Source: Clostridiales bacterium UBA7285 (GTDB lineage: Bacteria > Bacillota > Clostridia > Peptostreptococcales > Anaerovoracaceae). Taken from it: a stretch of 64,000 bases of DNA. A model generated the notes under the pieces. The model saw only the letters and a program-made list of their open reading frames with translations, did no database searches and was not told where the DNA came from. The first letter of the stretch is position 1, and every line of letters begins with the position of its first letter. Below, piece by piece: positions 50,409 to 59,121 of the stretch. The position numbers and the translations under genes were made by a program. Where the stretch lies: NCBI GenBank assembly GCA_002472145.1, contig DKRJ01000012.1, positions 1 to 64,000 of the forward strand, in the 5' to 3' direction.

Positions 50409-50454
50409 GATCACTGCGTTTCGTCAGGATATGTTTCCTGCTTCTGAAGTGATC
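50409..50454 (-). promoter_or_regulatory. Inverted repeat in the thioredoxin leader, possible operator
   Basis: GATCACT (50409-50415) and AGTGATC (50448-50454) are perfect inverted copies 32 bases apart, in the gap between the Crp-type gene and thioredoxin. A link to the adjacent regulator is a guess. A GC-rich hairpin (CCCGCC/GGCGGG, 50355-50369) also lies in this leader. Confidence 0.35.
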
Positions 50455-50496
50455 ATACTATCGGGAGGCGTTTCCTTTCTGTGACCGGGTCTCATT

Positions 50497-51213
50497 TCAG
50501 ACGATTTTTTTCAGAGCTTCCGCGTCGGTGATCTCCACGTAGCCTCTGCCTACGGAGATCCAGCCCTCGCGGGCAAACTGCCGGAGCATGCGCGCCACGA
50601 CCTCGCGGGCGGAATTCACCTCGGAGGCCATCTCCTCCTGAGTCATGCGGATCGTACTGCTGCCCGTCTTTTCGTATTCAGATATCAGCAGCCTGGCGAG
50701 CCTCGAGTCGAAATGGTCGAACAGGATCTGCTGCATCACCCACACGACCGTGGAAAATCTGGACACCGCGAGCTCATATACGAAGCATTTGAAATATACG
50801 TTCGACTCCATTATCCGTGAGACCGTGCCGGCGTGGATCGCGGCCAGCCGCACTTCATCCTCCGCTGTCATCTGGATGTCCAGGTCGATCCCTCCGATGA
50901 CGCACGCAGAGGAAAATACGCAGTACTCACCCTTTCCCAGGTGGAAGAGCGTGACCTCGCGTCCCTCCTCGGACGTGACGTATACGCGTATCGATCCGCT
51001 CATGACGTATACGAGGCCGAGGCACGCGTCGCTGAAGCCGTGGATGTCGGCGCCATTCTCATAAGTCCGGACCGCGGCGCCTCTTTCGGCGGCCTCGCGC
51101 TCCTCAGGCGTCAGATCCTTCCAGAACGGAAGGCCGCTGATGCTCCCCGCCGGGGACACGCAGCGCTCAGCCGCCGGTGCCTGCATGTTTTGTTTTGTCA
51201 TATCAGATTTCAT
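50497..51213 (-). CDS. Crp/Fnr-family transcriptional regulator
   Basis: The 238-aa protein has a cyclic-nucleotide-binding-like beta barrel (about residues 45-135), a dimerisation helix (about 140-175), and a winged helix (TQEEMASEVNSAREVVARMLRQF) typical of Crp/Fnr. There is no Fnr-type N-terminal cysteine cluster. Cysteines at 98 and 104 (EYCVFSSACVIGG) are placed in the barrel where related regulators next to thioredoxin genes also have Cys; thiol or persulfide sensing is a possibility. It is immediately upstream of the thioredoxin operon on the same strand, suggesting local control. Confidence 0.88.
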   Translation of the reverse strand: MKSDMTKQNMQAPAAERCVSPAGSISGLPFWKDLTPEEREAAERGAAVRTYENGADIHGFSDACLGLVYVMSGSIRVYVTSEEGREVTLFHLGKGEYCVFSSACVIGGIDLDIQMTAEDEVRLAAIHAGTVSRIMESNVYFKCFVYELAVSRFSTVVWVMQQILFDHFDSRLARLLISEYEKTGSSTIRMTQEEMASEVNSAREVVARMLRQFAREGWISVGRGYVEITDAEALKKIV

Positions 51214-51320
51214 GATCTCCGTATCCCGCTGTATGCCGTCGGCATTCCGGGCAGACTTTTTTCCGCATGATCAGGACCGCCTGACCTGTCCCGCTCCCAG
51301 CCCGCCGGCTGAAGTAAAGA

Positions 51321-51347
51321 AAAAGTGCCTTGCAGACCGGCACTTTT
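51321..51347 (-). terminator. Terminator after yerC
   Basis: AAAAGTGCC (51321-51329) pairs with GGCACTTTT (51339-51347) around nine bases. On the minus strand it ends in a T-rich run. It closes the ftsE-to-yerC transcript. Confidence 0.8.
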
Positions 51348-51378
51348 ATCATCGTTTGTATTCATGGCGCACGGCGCT

Positions 51379-51699
51379 CTACTTATCCTTCTTTTCGGAC
51401 TCCCCGCGCGCGGACGCGAGCCTGCCCAGGACGAGACCGTAGCCGTCGGCGCCGTATACCATGCATTTATTGACGCGGCTGATCGTCGCCGTAGATGCGC
51501 CGGTCGCCTTCTCGATCTCCGTGTACGTCATTTTTTCGGACAGCATCTTAGCGACCTGGAAACGCTGAGCGATCGATATCAACTCGTTCGCCGTACATAC
51601 GTCCTCGAAGAAGCGATAGCAGTCGTCTCTGTTTTCAAGTGTGAGGATCGCGTCAAAGAGTTCGTTTACGTCTTTTGAACGAAGTTTTGATTTATACAT
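51379..51699 (-). CDS. YerC/YecD-family TrpR-like DNA-binding protein
   Basis: The 106-aa protein matches the YerC/YecD family, with the TrpR-like helix-turn-helix MTYTEIEKATGASTATISRVNKCMVYG after the helix CTANELISIAQRFQVAKML. In other Firmicutes the family is a putative repressor of unclear target. GGAGGACAG precedes the ATG. It follows ctpA by about 74 bases and closes the ftsE transcript. Confidence 0.88.
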   Translation of the reverse strand: MYKSKLRSKDVNELFDAILTLENRDDCYRFFEDVCTANELISIAQRFQVAKMLSEKMTYTEIEKATGASTATISRVNKCMVYGADGYGLVLGRLASARGESEKKDK

Positions 51700-51773
51700 T
51701 TCTGTCCTCCGTATGCCTGACAGACGATATATTTATTTTGAATAATTTTAGCACGCCGCGTGTCCTAAATCAA

Positions 51774-52943
51774 TCAGCCCAGGAGTTCGAGCGCCTTTTC
51801 GAGCACGGGGTCTTTCGTGCCGTCCGCGGCGTCTTTCACTTCTTCGTCGGGCGTGACGCCGGTGCCGTCTATCTTCGTCCCGTCAGGAGCAAAATACTGC
51901 TCGGAGGTGATCTTCATCGCGGTGCCGTCGCCGAATGCCACGATGTCCTGGACGAGTCCCTTTCCGTAAGTTTTCTCCCCGACGACCACGGCGTCGCCGT
52001 TGTACTTCAGCGCTGCGGCGAGGACTTCGGATGCGCTTGCGGATGAGCCGTTCACGAGGACGGCGATCTTTAAGTCGGTCTTATCGGCGTCGGACTCATA
52101 TTCCACGCGCTTTCCGTTTTTGTCCTCGGTATACGTGATCAGGCACTCGCCGAGAAGGCTGTCGGCGATCTTGATGCTCTGATCGAAAAGCCCGCCCGGG
52201 TCGTTTCTCAGATCTATGACCAGGCTCGTCATGCCTTTGTCCGTCAGGCCGGCGAGCGCTTCGTCAAAGAGTTCGGCTGTGTTGTCGCCGAATGATCTGA
52301 TCGTGATGAGGCCTGTGCTCCCCGTGAGCATCTCGCTGCTCACCGTGGCGTTCTCGATGTTGCCGCGGATCATCTTAACGTCGACGGGGGCTGCCGTCCC
52401 TCGGACGTACGTGATCGTCACTGGAGTCCCCGCGTCTCCGCGCAGCGCAGCCTTTGCAGAGTCGGCGTCCGTGACGGCCTTGCCGTCGATGGCTTTTATC
52501 ACGTCGCCTTTTTTGATGCCCGCCTCGTCGGCAGGACCGCCTTCTATCACTTCCTCGACCACGACTCCCTGATCACCTGTGCCGCACACGATGCCGGCTC
52601 CGGTGAAACGCGTGTTGAACGAATCCTGGAGCGCCTTGAATTCCTCCTCATCCAGATAGCAGGAGTATTCGTCGTTCAGGCTCTCGAGCATCGCCCTGCA
52701 GGCCGCGTCGGTGACTTCGGTCCTGTCATAGTCGAATAGATATTTGCTGTCGATCTCGTCCAGTGTTTCAGAGAGTTTGCCGAGGCTGTCGAGTTTTTCC
52801 TTTTCGGCCTGATGCTCCGAGACGTCGACTATTTCCTTTCCGGCAGCCTTGAAATACACGGCGATCGCCGCTGATACTGCCGCCAGCGTGATCAGTACGG
52901 TCACGAGGACTATTACAAAGGACGAACCTTTTTTCTCCTTCAC
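51774..52943 (-). CDS. ctpA: S41-family carboxyl-terminal protease
   Basis: The 389-aa protein has an N-terminal membrane anchor (residues 8-30), a PDZ domain (about 105-190, with GPADEAGIKKGDVIKAIDG) and the S41 protease domain: Ser in NGSSASASEVLAAAL and Lys in GEKTYGKGLVQ form the catalytic dyad. It works outside the membrane. The start is GTG at 52943 overlapping the recJ stop. Such proteases are commonly encoded next to ftsEX and the M23 hydrolase and may trim envelope proteins. Confidence 0.93.
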   Translation of the reverse strand: MKEKKGSSFVIVLVTVLITLAAVSAAIAVYFKAAGKEIVDVSEHQAEKEKLDSLGKLSETLDEIDSKYLFDYDRTEVTDAACRAMLESLNDEYSCYLDEEEFKALQDSFNTRFTGAGIVCGTGDQGVVVEEVIEGGPADEAGIKKGDVIKAIDGKAVTDADSAKAALRGDAGTPVTITYVRGTAAPVDVKMIRGNIENATVSSEMLTGSTGLITIRSFGDNTAELFDEALAGLTDKGMTSLVIDLRNDPGGLFDQSIKIADSLLGECLITYTEDKNGKRVEYESDADKTDLKIAVLVNGSSASASEVLAAALKYNGDAVVVGEKTYGKGLVQDIVAFGDGTAMKITSEQYFAPDGTKIDGTGVTPDEEVKDAADGTKDPVLEKALELLG

Positions 52944-54598
52944 TCTTCCTCCGATCCGATCGATGCCAGATTGATCTCAATGTTCTTATATCCGTTCCAT
53001 TCCCGCTCGTCGATGTTTCCGACGGCGACGACCGGGTCGTGCTTCATCGCGGCTTCCCTTATCACAGGTTCGTGATCGTCGGCACGTTTGAAATCTATGC
53101 CGTTTATCTGTCTGCCGTCCGCGAGGTTCCCGGAGAATTTCAAGAACTGGTTTTCTTTGCCGACGCGCGTGAACGTCCGCGGATAAATGACCGTGCTCAC
53201 GACCGGCTTTTCGTTCTGCTTTCCGAACGGTTCGAGTTTTCTCTGCTGTTCGAAGAACGAATCGTCGATTTCCTCCGGTTCGAGGCTTACTTCCGGCTCG
53301 ATTTTCCTGATCCAGAACTCGGGATGCGCCGCCCGCTGCTCGGAAAAGATGGAATCGAGAGACTCCTTCAGTTCCGGCAGATTCTCTTTTTTGATAGTAA
53401 AGCCGCATGCAATGGCGTGCCCACCCACTCTCTCGAAAAGATCTCTCCTCGCCGTCAGCGAGTCCAGGATGTTCACGCCGTCTATGCTCCTGCCCGTGCC
53501 TTTATACAGCCCGTTTCCGATATCGGTGAGCAGCAGCGACGGCCTGTAGTATTTCTCTTTCAATTTGCCGGCGACTATGCCGATGACGCCCTCGTGAGCG
53601 TCCTCGAGCGGGATCATGATGTAGTCGCCTGTCTCGCCGCTCCGGGCCAGTTCCTCCTCGCACGTTTCCAGTATCCGGTTCTGTATCTTCTGCCTCTCAG
53701 CGTTTGCCTCGCGCATCTGGGAGACGAGTTCGGCTGCGCGCTTCAGGTCGTTCGTCTGCATGAGACGGGCGGCGAGCGTGGCGTTTGAGAGTCGGCCGAC
53801 GGCGTTGATGTGAGGGGTTATGACGTATGAGATATTTTCCGAGGTTATGTGGCCGCGGCTGAGGCCTGTCGCGTCTATAAGGGCGTTCAGACCCGGACGT
53901 ACCGGGTCGTTGATGACCCTCAGTCCGTATTTGGCGAGCGTTCTGTTCTCGTCGACGAGAGGTACGATGTCTCCTATCGTTCCGATCGCCACGAGGTCGA
54001 GGTTCCTGATCAGCACGCTCTTCTCCATGCCTGCCTCTCTGCAGAGAGCCTGCGCCAGCTTGAACGCGACGCCTACTCCGGCCAGGTATCTGAAAGGATA
54101 CCGGCTGTCGCTCCTCTGCGGGTCTATCAGCAGGCAGTCGGGCACCGCTTCGCCCATGGCGTGGTGATCCGTCACGATGATCTCCAGACCTATGTCTCTT
54201 GCGTGCCGCACCTCTTCCGCGGACGTGCACCCGCAGTCTACGGTTATGATCATATCGGCGCCCGCCGCTTTTATCTTGTCGATGGCCTGATCGTTCAGGC
54301 CGTATCCGTCGTCAAAGCGTGAAGGGATATAGTAAGAGCAGTCGGCGCCGAGCGTCCTGAGCACGTCCATCATAAGAGAGGTGGCGGTGACGCCGTCCGC
54401 GTCGTAATCGCCGTAGATGCAGATGCTCAATCCGTCCTCGACCGCGGAAAGTATCTCGTCCGCCGCCTCCGGCATATCCGGGAGCAGAAACGGATCATAC
54501 AGGGTCTGAGGTTTGTCCGTAAGAAATTCCACGGCCGCCTCAGCCGTGGAAATGCCTCTTTTATTTAATATTTTCCTGATTGCCGGATTTAAATTCAT
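52940..54598 (-). CDS. recJ: Single-stranded-DNA exonuclease RecJ
   Basis: The 552-aa protein has the DHH phosphoesterase motifs ICIYGDYDADGVTAT, ITVDCGCT, VTDHHAMG and the DHHA1 motif GGHAIACGFTI, then an OB-type domain. It degrades 5' ends of single-stranded DNA in recombination and repair. Compared with some Firmicute RecJ proteins (about 780 aa) it lacks the long C-terminal extension, which is within family range. The gene lies between the M23 hydrolase and ctpA, and its stop overlaps the ctpA start. Confidence 0.93.
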   Translation of the reverse strand: MNLNPAIRKILNKRGISTAEAAVEFLTDKPQTLYDPFLLPDMPEAADEILSAVEDGLSICIYGDYDADGVTATSLMMDVLRTLGADCSYYIPSRFDDGYGLNDQAIDKIKAAGADMIITVDCGCTSAEEVRHARDIGLEIIVTDHHAMGEAVPDCLLIDPQRSDSRYPFRYLAGVGVAFKLAQALCREAGMEKSVLIRNLDLVAIGTIGDIVPLVDENRTLAKYGLRVINDPVRPGLNALIDATGLSRGHITSENISYVITPHINAVGRLSNATLAARLMQTNDLKRAAELVSQMREANAERQKIQNRILETCEEELARSGETGDYIMIPLEDAHEGVIGIVAGKLKEKYYRPSLLLTDIGNGLYKGTGRSIDGVNILDSLTARRDLFERVGGHAIACGFTIKKENLPELKESLDSIFSEQRAAHPEFWIRKIEPEVSLEPEEIDDSFFEQQRKLEPFGKQNEKPVVSTVIYPRTFTRVGKENQFLKFSGNLADGRQINGIDFKRADDHEPVIREAAMKHDPVVAVGNIDEREWNGYKNIEINLASIGSEEE

Positions 54599-54648
54599 AT
54601 CAAATCAAAACGCTGTCAGCGGGCCCGGAATTCCCGGGCACCCTCGAG

Positions 54649-55812
54649 TTAAGGCAGATAATTGAGAGGATCCTGCCTTTCGCCGTTGATCCTGACCTCA
54701 AAATGGCAGTGCGGCCCCGTCGACCATCCGGTCGATCCGGAATATGCTATAACGTCGCCCTGATGGACTGTCTGTCCCGGGCTGACGAGAAGCTGCGAAT
54801 TGTGAGCGTACGTGGTGCTGTATCCGTTCAGGTGGTTGATGAACACTACGTATCCGTAAGAGGAACTGTAACCAGTCATGTTCATCACGACACCGTCCGC
54901 GGACGCGACGATCGGCGTGCCGGTCGGCACGGCGATATCCAATCCTCCGTGGTAATATCCGTATCCGTACTGGGCCACGTCATCGCGATATCCGAAATAT
55001 GACGTGATTACGCCGCTGCAAGGCCAGATGAAACCGGTAGAACTGACTTCCGACGTGTTCCCGGAGTTGTCGCCCGTCGACGCCGCGGCTTCCTGTTCCT
55101 TGCGGATCTCTTCGGAGATGGCTTCCGCCTCCGCCTCGAAGGCATCTATCTGAGCCTGCACCTCCGCCTCCGCAGTCTCGAGTTCGGTCTTTGCCGACTC
55201 GGCCTCGGCCTGCTTCGTCTTAAGTTCGTTCTGAGCGGCAACAAGCTGGTCCTGAGCCGCCTGAATCTCATCGCGCGACTTTTTGATCGCCTCCTGATTT
55301 GCTTCCAGATCGTTCAGTATTTCTTTATCGCTCTTATAGATCCTCTGAAGGAGATCGGCATTGCTCAGGAACTCGGAAAGGTTCCTGGAACTGAGCAGGA
55401 TGTCGAGAAAACTCGCGGACCCGTTCTTATACATCACGCGGAGCCTGGCGGCGATCCCGTTCTCGCGGTCGTCGATGGACTTCTGCGTCTCCTCGATCTG
55501 CGCGTTCAGTTCGTCGATCTCGGCCTGCTTCGAATCGATCTCGCTCTGAGCCGAATCCACCTGCGCTGTGAGGTCATCGACCTTCGTCTGCGCTTCGTCG
55601 AGCTGAGCCAGGATCTCCTCTTTCTTCGCTTCCGCTTCCTGCTGCTGGGACTGGACGTCATCGAGTTTATCCTGATTGCTCTGGGCGTATGCCCCGAAGG
55701 AGCATGAGACGACCAAAGCAAACGCCAGCGCGATCGTTACGGCCTTTCCCGCCGCGGCTCTCCGCACTGCGGATGAGCGCTTGATTTCTCCCGGAATTGA
55801 TTTTCTCTTCAT
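54649..55812 (-). CDS. Coiled-coil M23 peptidase (EnvC/PcsB-like cell wall hydrolase)
   Basis: The 387-aa protein has an N-terminal signal peptide (VTIALAFALVVSCSFGAYA, cleavage near residue 43), a long coiled coil (about 45-250) broken by the ARLRVMYKNGSASFLDILLSSRNLSEFL hairpin tip, and a LytM/M23 domain (about 262-387) with zinc ligands HGGLD and GPHCHFEV. FtsEX, encoded just upstream, controls similar coiled-coil hydrolases during division. GAGAGG lies before the ATG. Confidence 0.95.
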   Translation of the reverse strand: MKRKSIPGEIKRSSAVRRAAAGKAVTIALAFALVVSCSFGAYAQSNQDKLDDVQSQQQEAEAKKEEILAQLDEAQTKVDDLTAQVDSAQSEIDSKQAEIDELNAQIEETQKSIDDRENGIAARLRVMYKNGSASFLDILLSSRNLSEFLSNADLLQRIYKSDKEILNDLEANQEAIKKSRDEIQAAQDQLVAAQNELKTKQAEAESAKTELETAEAEVQAQIDAFEAEAEAISEEIRKEQEAAASTGDNSGNTSEVSSTGFIWPCSGVITSYFGYRDDVAQYGYGYYHGGLDIAVPTGTPIVASADGVVMNMTGYSSSYGYVVFINHLNGYSTTYAHNSQLLVSPGQTVHQGDVIAYSGSTGWSTGPHCHFEVRINGERQDPLNYLP

Positions 55813-55830
55813 ATCTTTACCTCTCGCATA

Positions 55831-56721
55831 TCACGTATCGAGGAATTTGCGGACCGAGATCAGTGACCCGCACGCGCCGATGCTGATGCCGAGCGCGAGG
55901 AAGATCACGATCAGGTTCGCGGTGAGATACCCGGCCGGCACGAACGTCGACCCGATTATCGTCAGGATATCTCTTCCTATGGAATTGATCATAGCCTGGT
56001 ATATGAAATATATGGCCACCGTCGCTATCGCCGACGAGATGATGCCCATCAGCACTCCCTCGATGAGGAAAGGTCCGCGTATGAACCAGTTGGCAGCCCC
56101 GATGTATTTCATTATCTCTATTTCTTTTTCGCGCGCCAGGACCGTCAGTTTGATGGTGTTCGAAACGACCACTATCGAGACGACCACCAGGAACGCCATC
56201 ACTATCAGAGTGCCCGTCTGGACGTATCCGAGCGTGGTCTCCAGCTTCTCGACCGTGTCGCGGTAGTAGCGCACGTCTTCAACGCCACTCACGGACGTCA
56301 CCTTATCGATCAGAGCGTTTGCCGATTCCGAGTCATCGACCGTCACGACGATGGAGTTCGGGAACGGGTTTTCGCCGAGCGAATCGAGCAGATAGCTGTT
56401 CTCTCCCCAGCGGCGCTTCATGATGTTCATGGCCTCTTCCTTGGTGCGGTACTTGACCGACAGGACGCCGTCGTACCCGCTGATGTCGGTCATCATCGAC
56501 TGCGCCTGGGTCTCGGTGACGGAATCCTCGAGGTATATCTCCGCCTCGTTGTAACTGGTGCGGAGTGTCTCCATGAAGAGGTTGATGTTGATGCTCACGA
56601 CAAAGAACAGACCGAGGATCAACGTCATCGCCGTGATGGCGAATATCGACGCGAAGGTCATTCCCTTATTGCGCGACATCTGCTTGAACGCCTGCCTGAG
56701 GTTATAGGATAGCCGTGTCAT
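55831..56721 (-). CDS. ftsX: Cell division ABC transporter-like permease FtsX
   Basis: The 296-aa protein has four membrane segments (one near residue 30, three in the C-terminal half) and a large extracellular loop (about 55-165) between the first two, which in FtsX binds the hydrolase. The FtsX pattern RLSYNLRQAFKQMSRNKGMTFASI opens it. The start at 56721 is chosen for the GGAGG upstream and overlaps ftsE by 20 bases. It conveys ATP-driven movement of FtsE to the coiled-coil hydrolase. Confidence 0.95.
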   Translation of the reverse strand: MTRLSYNLRQAFKQMSRNKGMTFASIFAITAMTLILGLFFVVSININLFMETLRTSYNEAEIYLEDSVTETQAQSMMTDISGYDGVLSVKYRTKEEAMNIMKRRWGENSYLLDSLGENPFPNSIVVTVDDSESANALIDKVTSVSGVEDVRYYRDTVEKLETTLGYVQTGTLIVMAFLVVVSIVVVSNTIKLTVLAREKEIEIMKYIGAANWFIRGPFLIEGVLMGIISSAIATVAIYFIYQAMINSIGRDILTIIGSTFVPAGYLTANLIVIFLALGISIGACGSLISVRKFLDT

Positions 56722-57430
56722 TTCCCGTGCCTCCGTCCTCATCGTGAGCGTCCGCGCTGTATCCGTAGTCGCCCTCGGCGTCGCGGACGATGTGTCCGTG
56801 CTCGATCGCGACTACGCGCTTATGCATCCTGTCTACTATATCCTTTGCGTGAGTTACCATCACGACCGTCGTCCCGGACTCGTTGATCTCCTCGAGCAGA
56901 TCCATGATGCCCTTTGCTGTCTCAGGATCGAGGTTGCCGGTCGGCTCGTCACAGATGAGAAGCGAAGGCTTGTTGATTATAGCCCTCGCTATCGCGACGC
57001 GCTGCTGTTCTCCCGCCGAAAGCTCATCCGGATATTTATCGGCCTTGCTTTTGATCCCGACCATCTCCAGACACGGGTAGACCCTGTTGCGGATCCTGCG
57101 CGGCGATTTATGGAGTATCTCCATCGCAAAAGCGACATTCTCAAAGACCGTTTTTTTTGGAAGAAGGCGGAAGTCCTGAAATACCATGCCTATTCCGCGC
57201 CTGAGCATGCAGATCTCCCTGTTGCTCATGGTGGTTATCTCTTTTCCGTCTATCATGATGCTTCCCGAATCGGGAGCGATTTCTCTTATTATCAGTTTGA
57301 TGAACGTCGATTTGCCGGCGCCGCTGGGCCCCACGAGGAAAACGAATTCCCCGTCGTTTATCCGGATGTTGGCATGCTCGAGACCGACATTTTCATTATA
57401 TTCCTTAGTAACATCGGTGAATGTTATCAT
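56702..57430 (-). CDS. ftsE: Cell division ATPase FtsE
   Basis: The 242-aa ABC ATPase has Walker A GPSGAGKST, signature ELSAGEQQRVAIARA, Walker B LLICDEPTGNLD and the H-loop VMVTHAKDIV. The signature is SAGEQ, the usual FtsE form. The ATG at 57430 with AAAGGTG upstream is preferred to a GTG two codons earlier. It heads the ftsEX-M23-recJ-ctpA-yerC transcript, with its own promoter. Confidence 0.96.
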   Translation of the reverse strand: MITFTDVTKEYNENVGLEHANIRINDGEFVFLVGPSGAGKSTFIKLIIREIAPDSGSIMIDGKEITTMSNREICMLRRGIGMVFQDFRLLPKKTVFENVAFAMEILHKSPRRIRNRVYPCLEMVGIKSKADKYPDELSAGEQQRVAIARAIINKPSLLICDEPTGNLDPETAKGIMDLLEEINESGTTVVMVTHAKDIVDRMHKRVVAIEHGHIVRDAEGDYGYSADAHDEDGGTGNDTAIL

Positions 57431-57468
57431 GCGCACACCTTTGATTCAATCAGTACATACTTGTTAAT

Positions 57469-57497
57469 ATTTTACAGCAAAGCACGGTATTTGTGAA
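57469..57497 (-). promoter_or_regulatory. ftsE promoter
   Basis: Minus-strand -35 TTCACA (57497-57492) and -10 TAAAAT (57474-57469) with a 17-base spacer, 38 bases before the ftsE start. Confidence 0.65.
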
Positions 57498-57598
57498 TAC
57501 CAAAAGTTTTATTCCCATACACGCGCGGTAAATGCGCTTCCGGCAACAAAAAACACTCCGCGGTCATAAAGTATATCGGACGAACGTGTTTATTCTAT

Positions 57599-57634
57599 AA
57601 AAAAAGCGCGATGATCTCATATCAAAATCATCGC
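57599..57634 (-). terminator. Terminator after tRNA-Gly
   Basis: GCGATGAT (57608-57615) pairs with ATCATCGC (57627-57634), followed on the minus strand by a seven-T run (57605-57599). Confidence 0.92.
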
Positions 57635-57650
57635 ACCTGTCTCGCCTTAT

Positions 57651-57724
57651 TGGAGCGGGCGAAGGGAATCGAACCCTCGCTTCGAGCTTGGGAAGCTCGC
57701 GTTCTACCATTGAACTACGCCCGC
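57651..57724 (-). tRNA. tRNA-Gly (anticodon CCC)
   Basis: Read on the minus strand it folds as a cloverleaf: acceptor GCGGGCG/CGCCCGC, D arm with GGTAGAAC, anticodon stem CGAGC/GCTCG around TTCCCAA (anticodon CCC, reading GGG), T arm with TTCGATT, discriminator U and encoded CCA. It has its own promoter and terminator, so it is a single-gene unit. Confidence 0.97.
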
Positions 57725-57737
57725 GGACAGCAAAACA

Positions 57738-57766
57738 ATTATAAGATAATAATCGCTTTGCGTCAA
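57738..57766 (-). promoter_or_regulatory. Promoter of tRNA-Gly
   Basis: Minus-strand -35 TTGACG (57766-57761), 17-base spacer, -10 TATAAT (57743-57738), 13 bases before the tRNA. Confidence 0.9.
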
Positions 57767-57807
57767 TTGTGGTTTTTTAACCGTGCCGTTATGCCGGTGC
57801 TCAAACC

Positions 57808-57883
57808 ATGCAGCTTTGCGGTTTTGTGGCTATGCGGCTTTGTTCATGCCGGGCTATGCGGCTTTGTGCCGGCCGGGCTGCGC
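57808..57883. repeat. 24-bp tandem repeat after the aminotransferase gene
   Basis: Two near-identical units (57827-57850 and 57851-57874, core GGCTATGCGGCTTTGT) are flanked by partial copies on both sides. They directly follow the aminotransferase TAG stop. In that frame they encode SPAGTKPH repeats for 12 codons before a TGA. Confidence 0.75.
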
Positions 57884-59121
57884 TATTTCGCTTCCGCGGC
57901 TGCTTTGATCTTCGCAGGCAGCATCCCGCAGACTTTCTCGCTGACCGAGGCGACGGACACTCGCACGCCCTTTGCCAGAGGGATCAGGAATATGCCTTCC
58001 TCGCGGAGTCGCGCGGCAAGCGCGTCAGGTTCATCCGAAGGTATCGAGACGAAAAATCCCGACGAGAACGGCACCGTCTCGAGGCCGCAATCCCCGGCGG
58101 CTTTTTCGAACGCTCTCCCGCGGGCCAGGAGCATTTCTCTGATGACCTTCCTCTCCTCTGTCACGGCTCCGAGCAGTTCAGGATCGTCGTATATCTTCGT
58201 GACGATGCTCATGCCGGCCCTGTTAGGGTTCGACCATGATGCGCGGCAGCTGAATTCGCAGCAGTGGGCGAATTCGTCCGCGACCGCCTCGTTCGGCGCC
58301 AGGCAGATCATTGCGCCGGTCCTCATTCCGTAGAAAGTCAGGGTCTTGCTGAAACTATAGCACATGATCGGAAGAACGTTGTCCGGCATCTCGTCGACGA
58401 TCGGCAGGAACTCGCGGACCTCGTCCTCGTCTCCCGCGTAATCGATATAGGCGCAGTCGATCAAAAGCGCGACCTTCTTCTCCGGCGCAACGCCCTTCAT
58501 TATGTCGAGCACGGCCTTCCAGTCGCAGACGGTCAGGCTGTAGCCCGTCGGATTATGAGCCGGCGTATTCAGGATCAGCACCAGCCTGTCCTGTTTCGAC
58601 AGTATCTCTGAGACCTTCGCCTCGAGGTCGGCGGCGTTGAAGCGCCTGCTATCGTCGAAGAACCGGAACGTTTCGAGTTTCCTGCCTATCTCGGACGCTA
58701 TCTGAGAGTACGGAGCCCATCTCCAGTCCGTCGTGAGGACCGCCTCGCCCGGAGACGAATAGTTGGAAACGGTATTCTTGATCCCGCCAGTTCCGCCCAT
58801 AGTTGCGACAGCCCTGACAGAGCGCTTCGTCGTGAAATTCCCCAGAGCCGCGCGGACAGACGCATCCTTGAACGCGGGAGTCCCGCTGATCGGCGCATAC
58901 GCCGCGTATTCCTCAGGCTTCAGGCTCCTGAAAACCTTATCGACAGACGAGAGGACGATGAGCTTCCCGTTATCGTCTATCAAAGCCCCGATCGTCGCGT
59001 TGACGACATTCTCCGCTCCTCTTTCCGCCGCCATCTCGGCCGCCATCGTGTTGATCCCGAACACCTTGTCGCTCTTTGGTATCACGCGCCCGTTCAGAGC
59101 GGCCATCAGTTCCTCACTCAT
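57883..59121 (-). CDS. Pyridoxal-phosphate aminotransferase, class I/II (aromatic/aspartate-like)
   Basis: The 412-aa enzyme has a fold-type I aminotransferase core: GGTGGIKNTVSNY, the N-P-T motif LNTPAHNPTGYSL, LLIDCAYIDYAG with the PLP-binding Asp, and the PLP lysine in SYSFSKTLTFYGMRTG. The C-terminal half ends with GIFLIPLAKGVRVSVASV. It resembles the aromatic/aspartate aminotransferase branch; the amino donor is not readable. Its start overlaps trmB by four bases (ATGA), placing it at the end of the ECF operon. A 24-bp repeat follows its stop. Confidence 0.88.
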   Translation of the reverse strand: MSEELMAALNGRVIPKSDKVFGINTMAAEMAAERGAENVVNATIGALIDDNGKLIVLSSVDKVFRSLKPEEYAAYAPISGTPAFKDASVRAALGNFTTKRSVRAVATMGGTGGIKNTVSNYSSPGEAVLTTDWRWAPYSQIASEIGRKLETFRFFDDSRRFNAADLEAKVSEILSKQDRLVLILNTPAHNPTGYSLTVCDWKAVLDIMKGVAPEKKVALLIDCAYIDYAGDEDEVREFLPIVDEMPDNVLPIMCYSFSKTLTFYGMRTGAMICLAPNEAVADEFAHCCEFSCRASWSNPNRAGMSIVTKIYDDPELLGAVTEERKVIREMLLARGRAFEKAAGDCGLETVPFSSGFFVSIPSDEPDALAARLREEGIFLIPLAKGVRVSVASVSEKVCGMLPAKIKAAAEAK

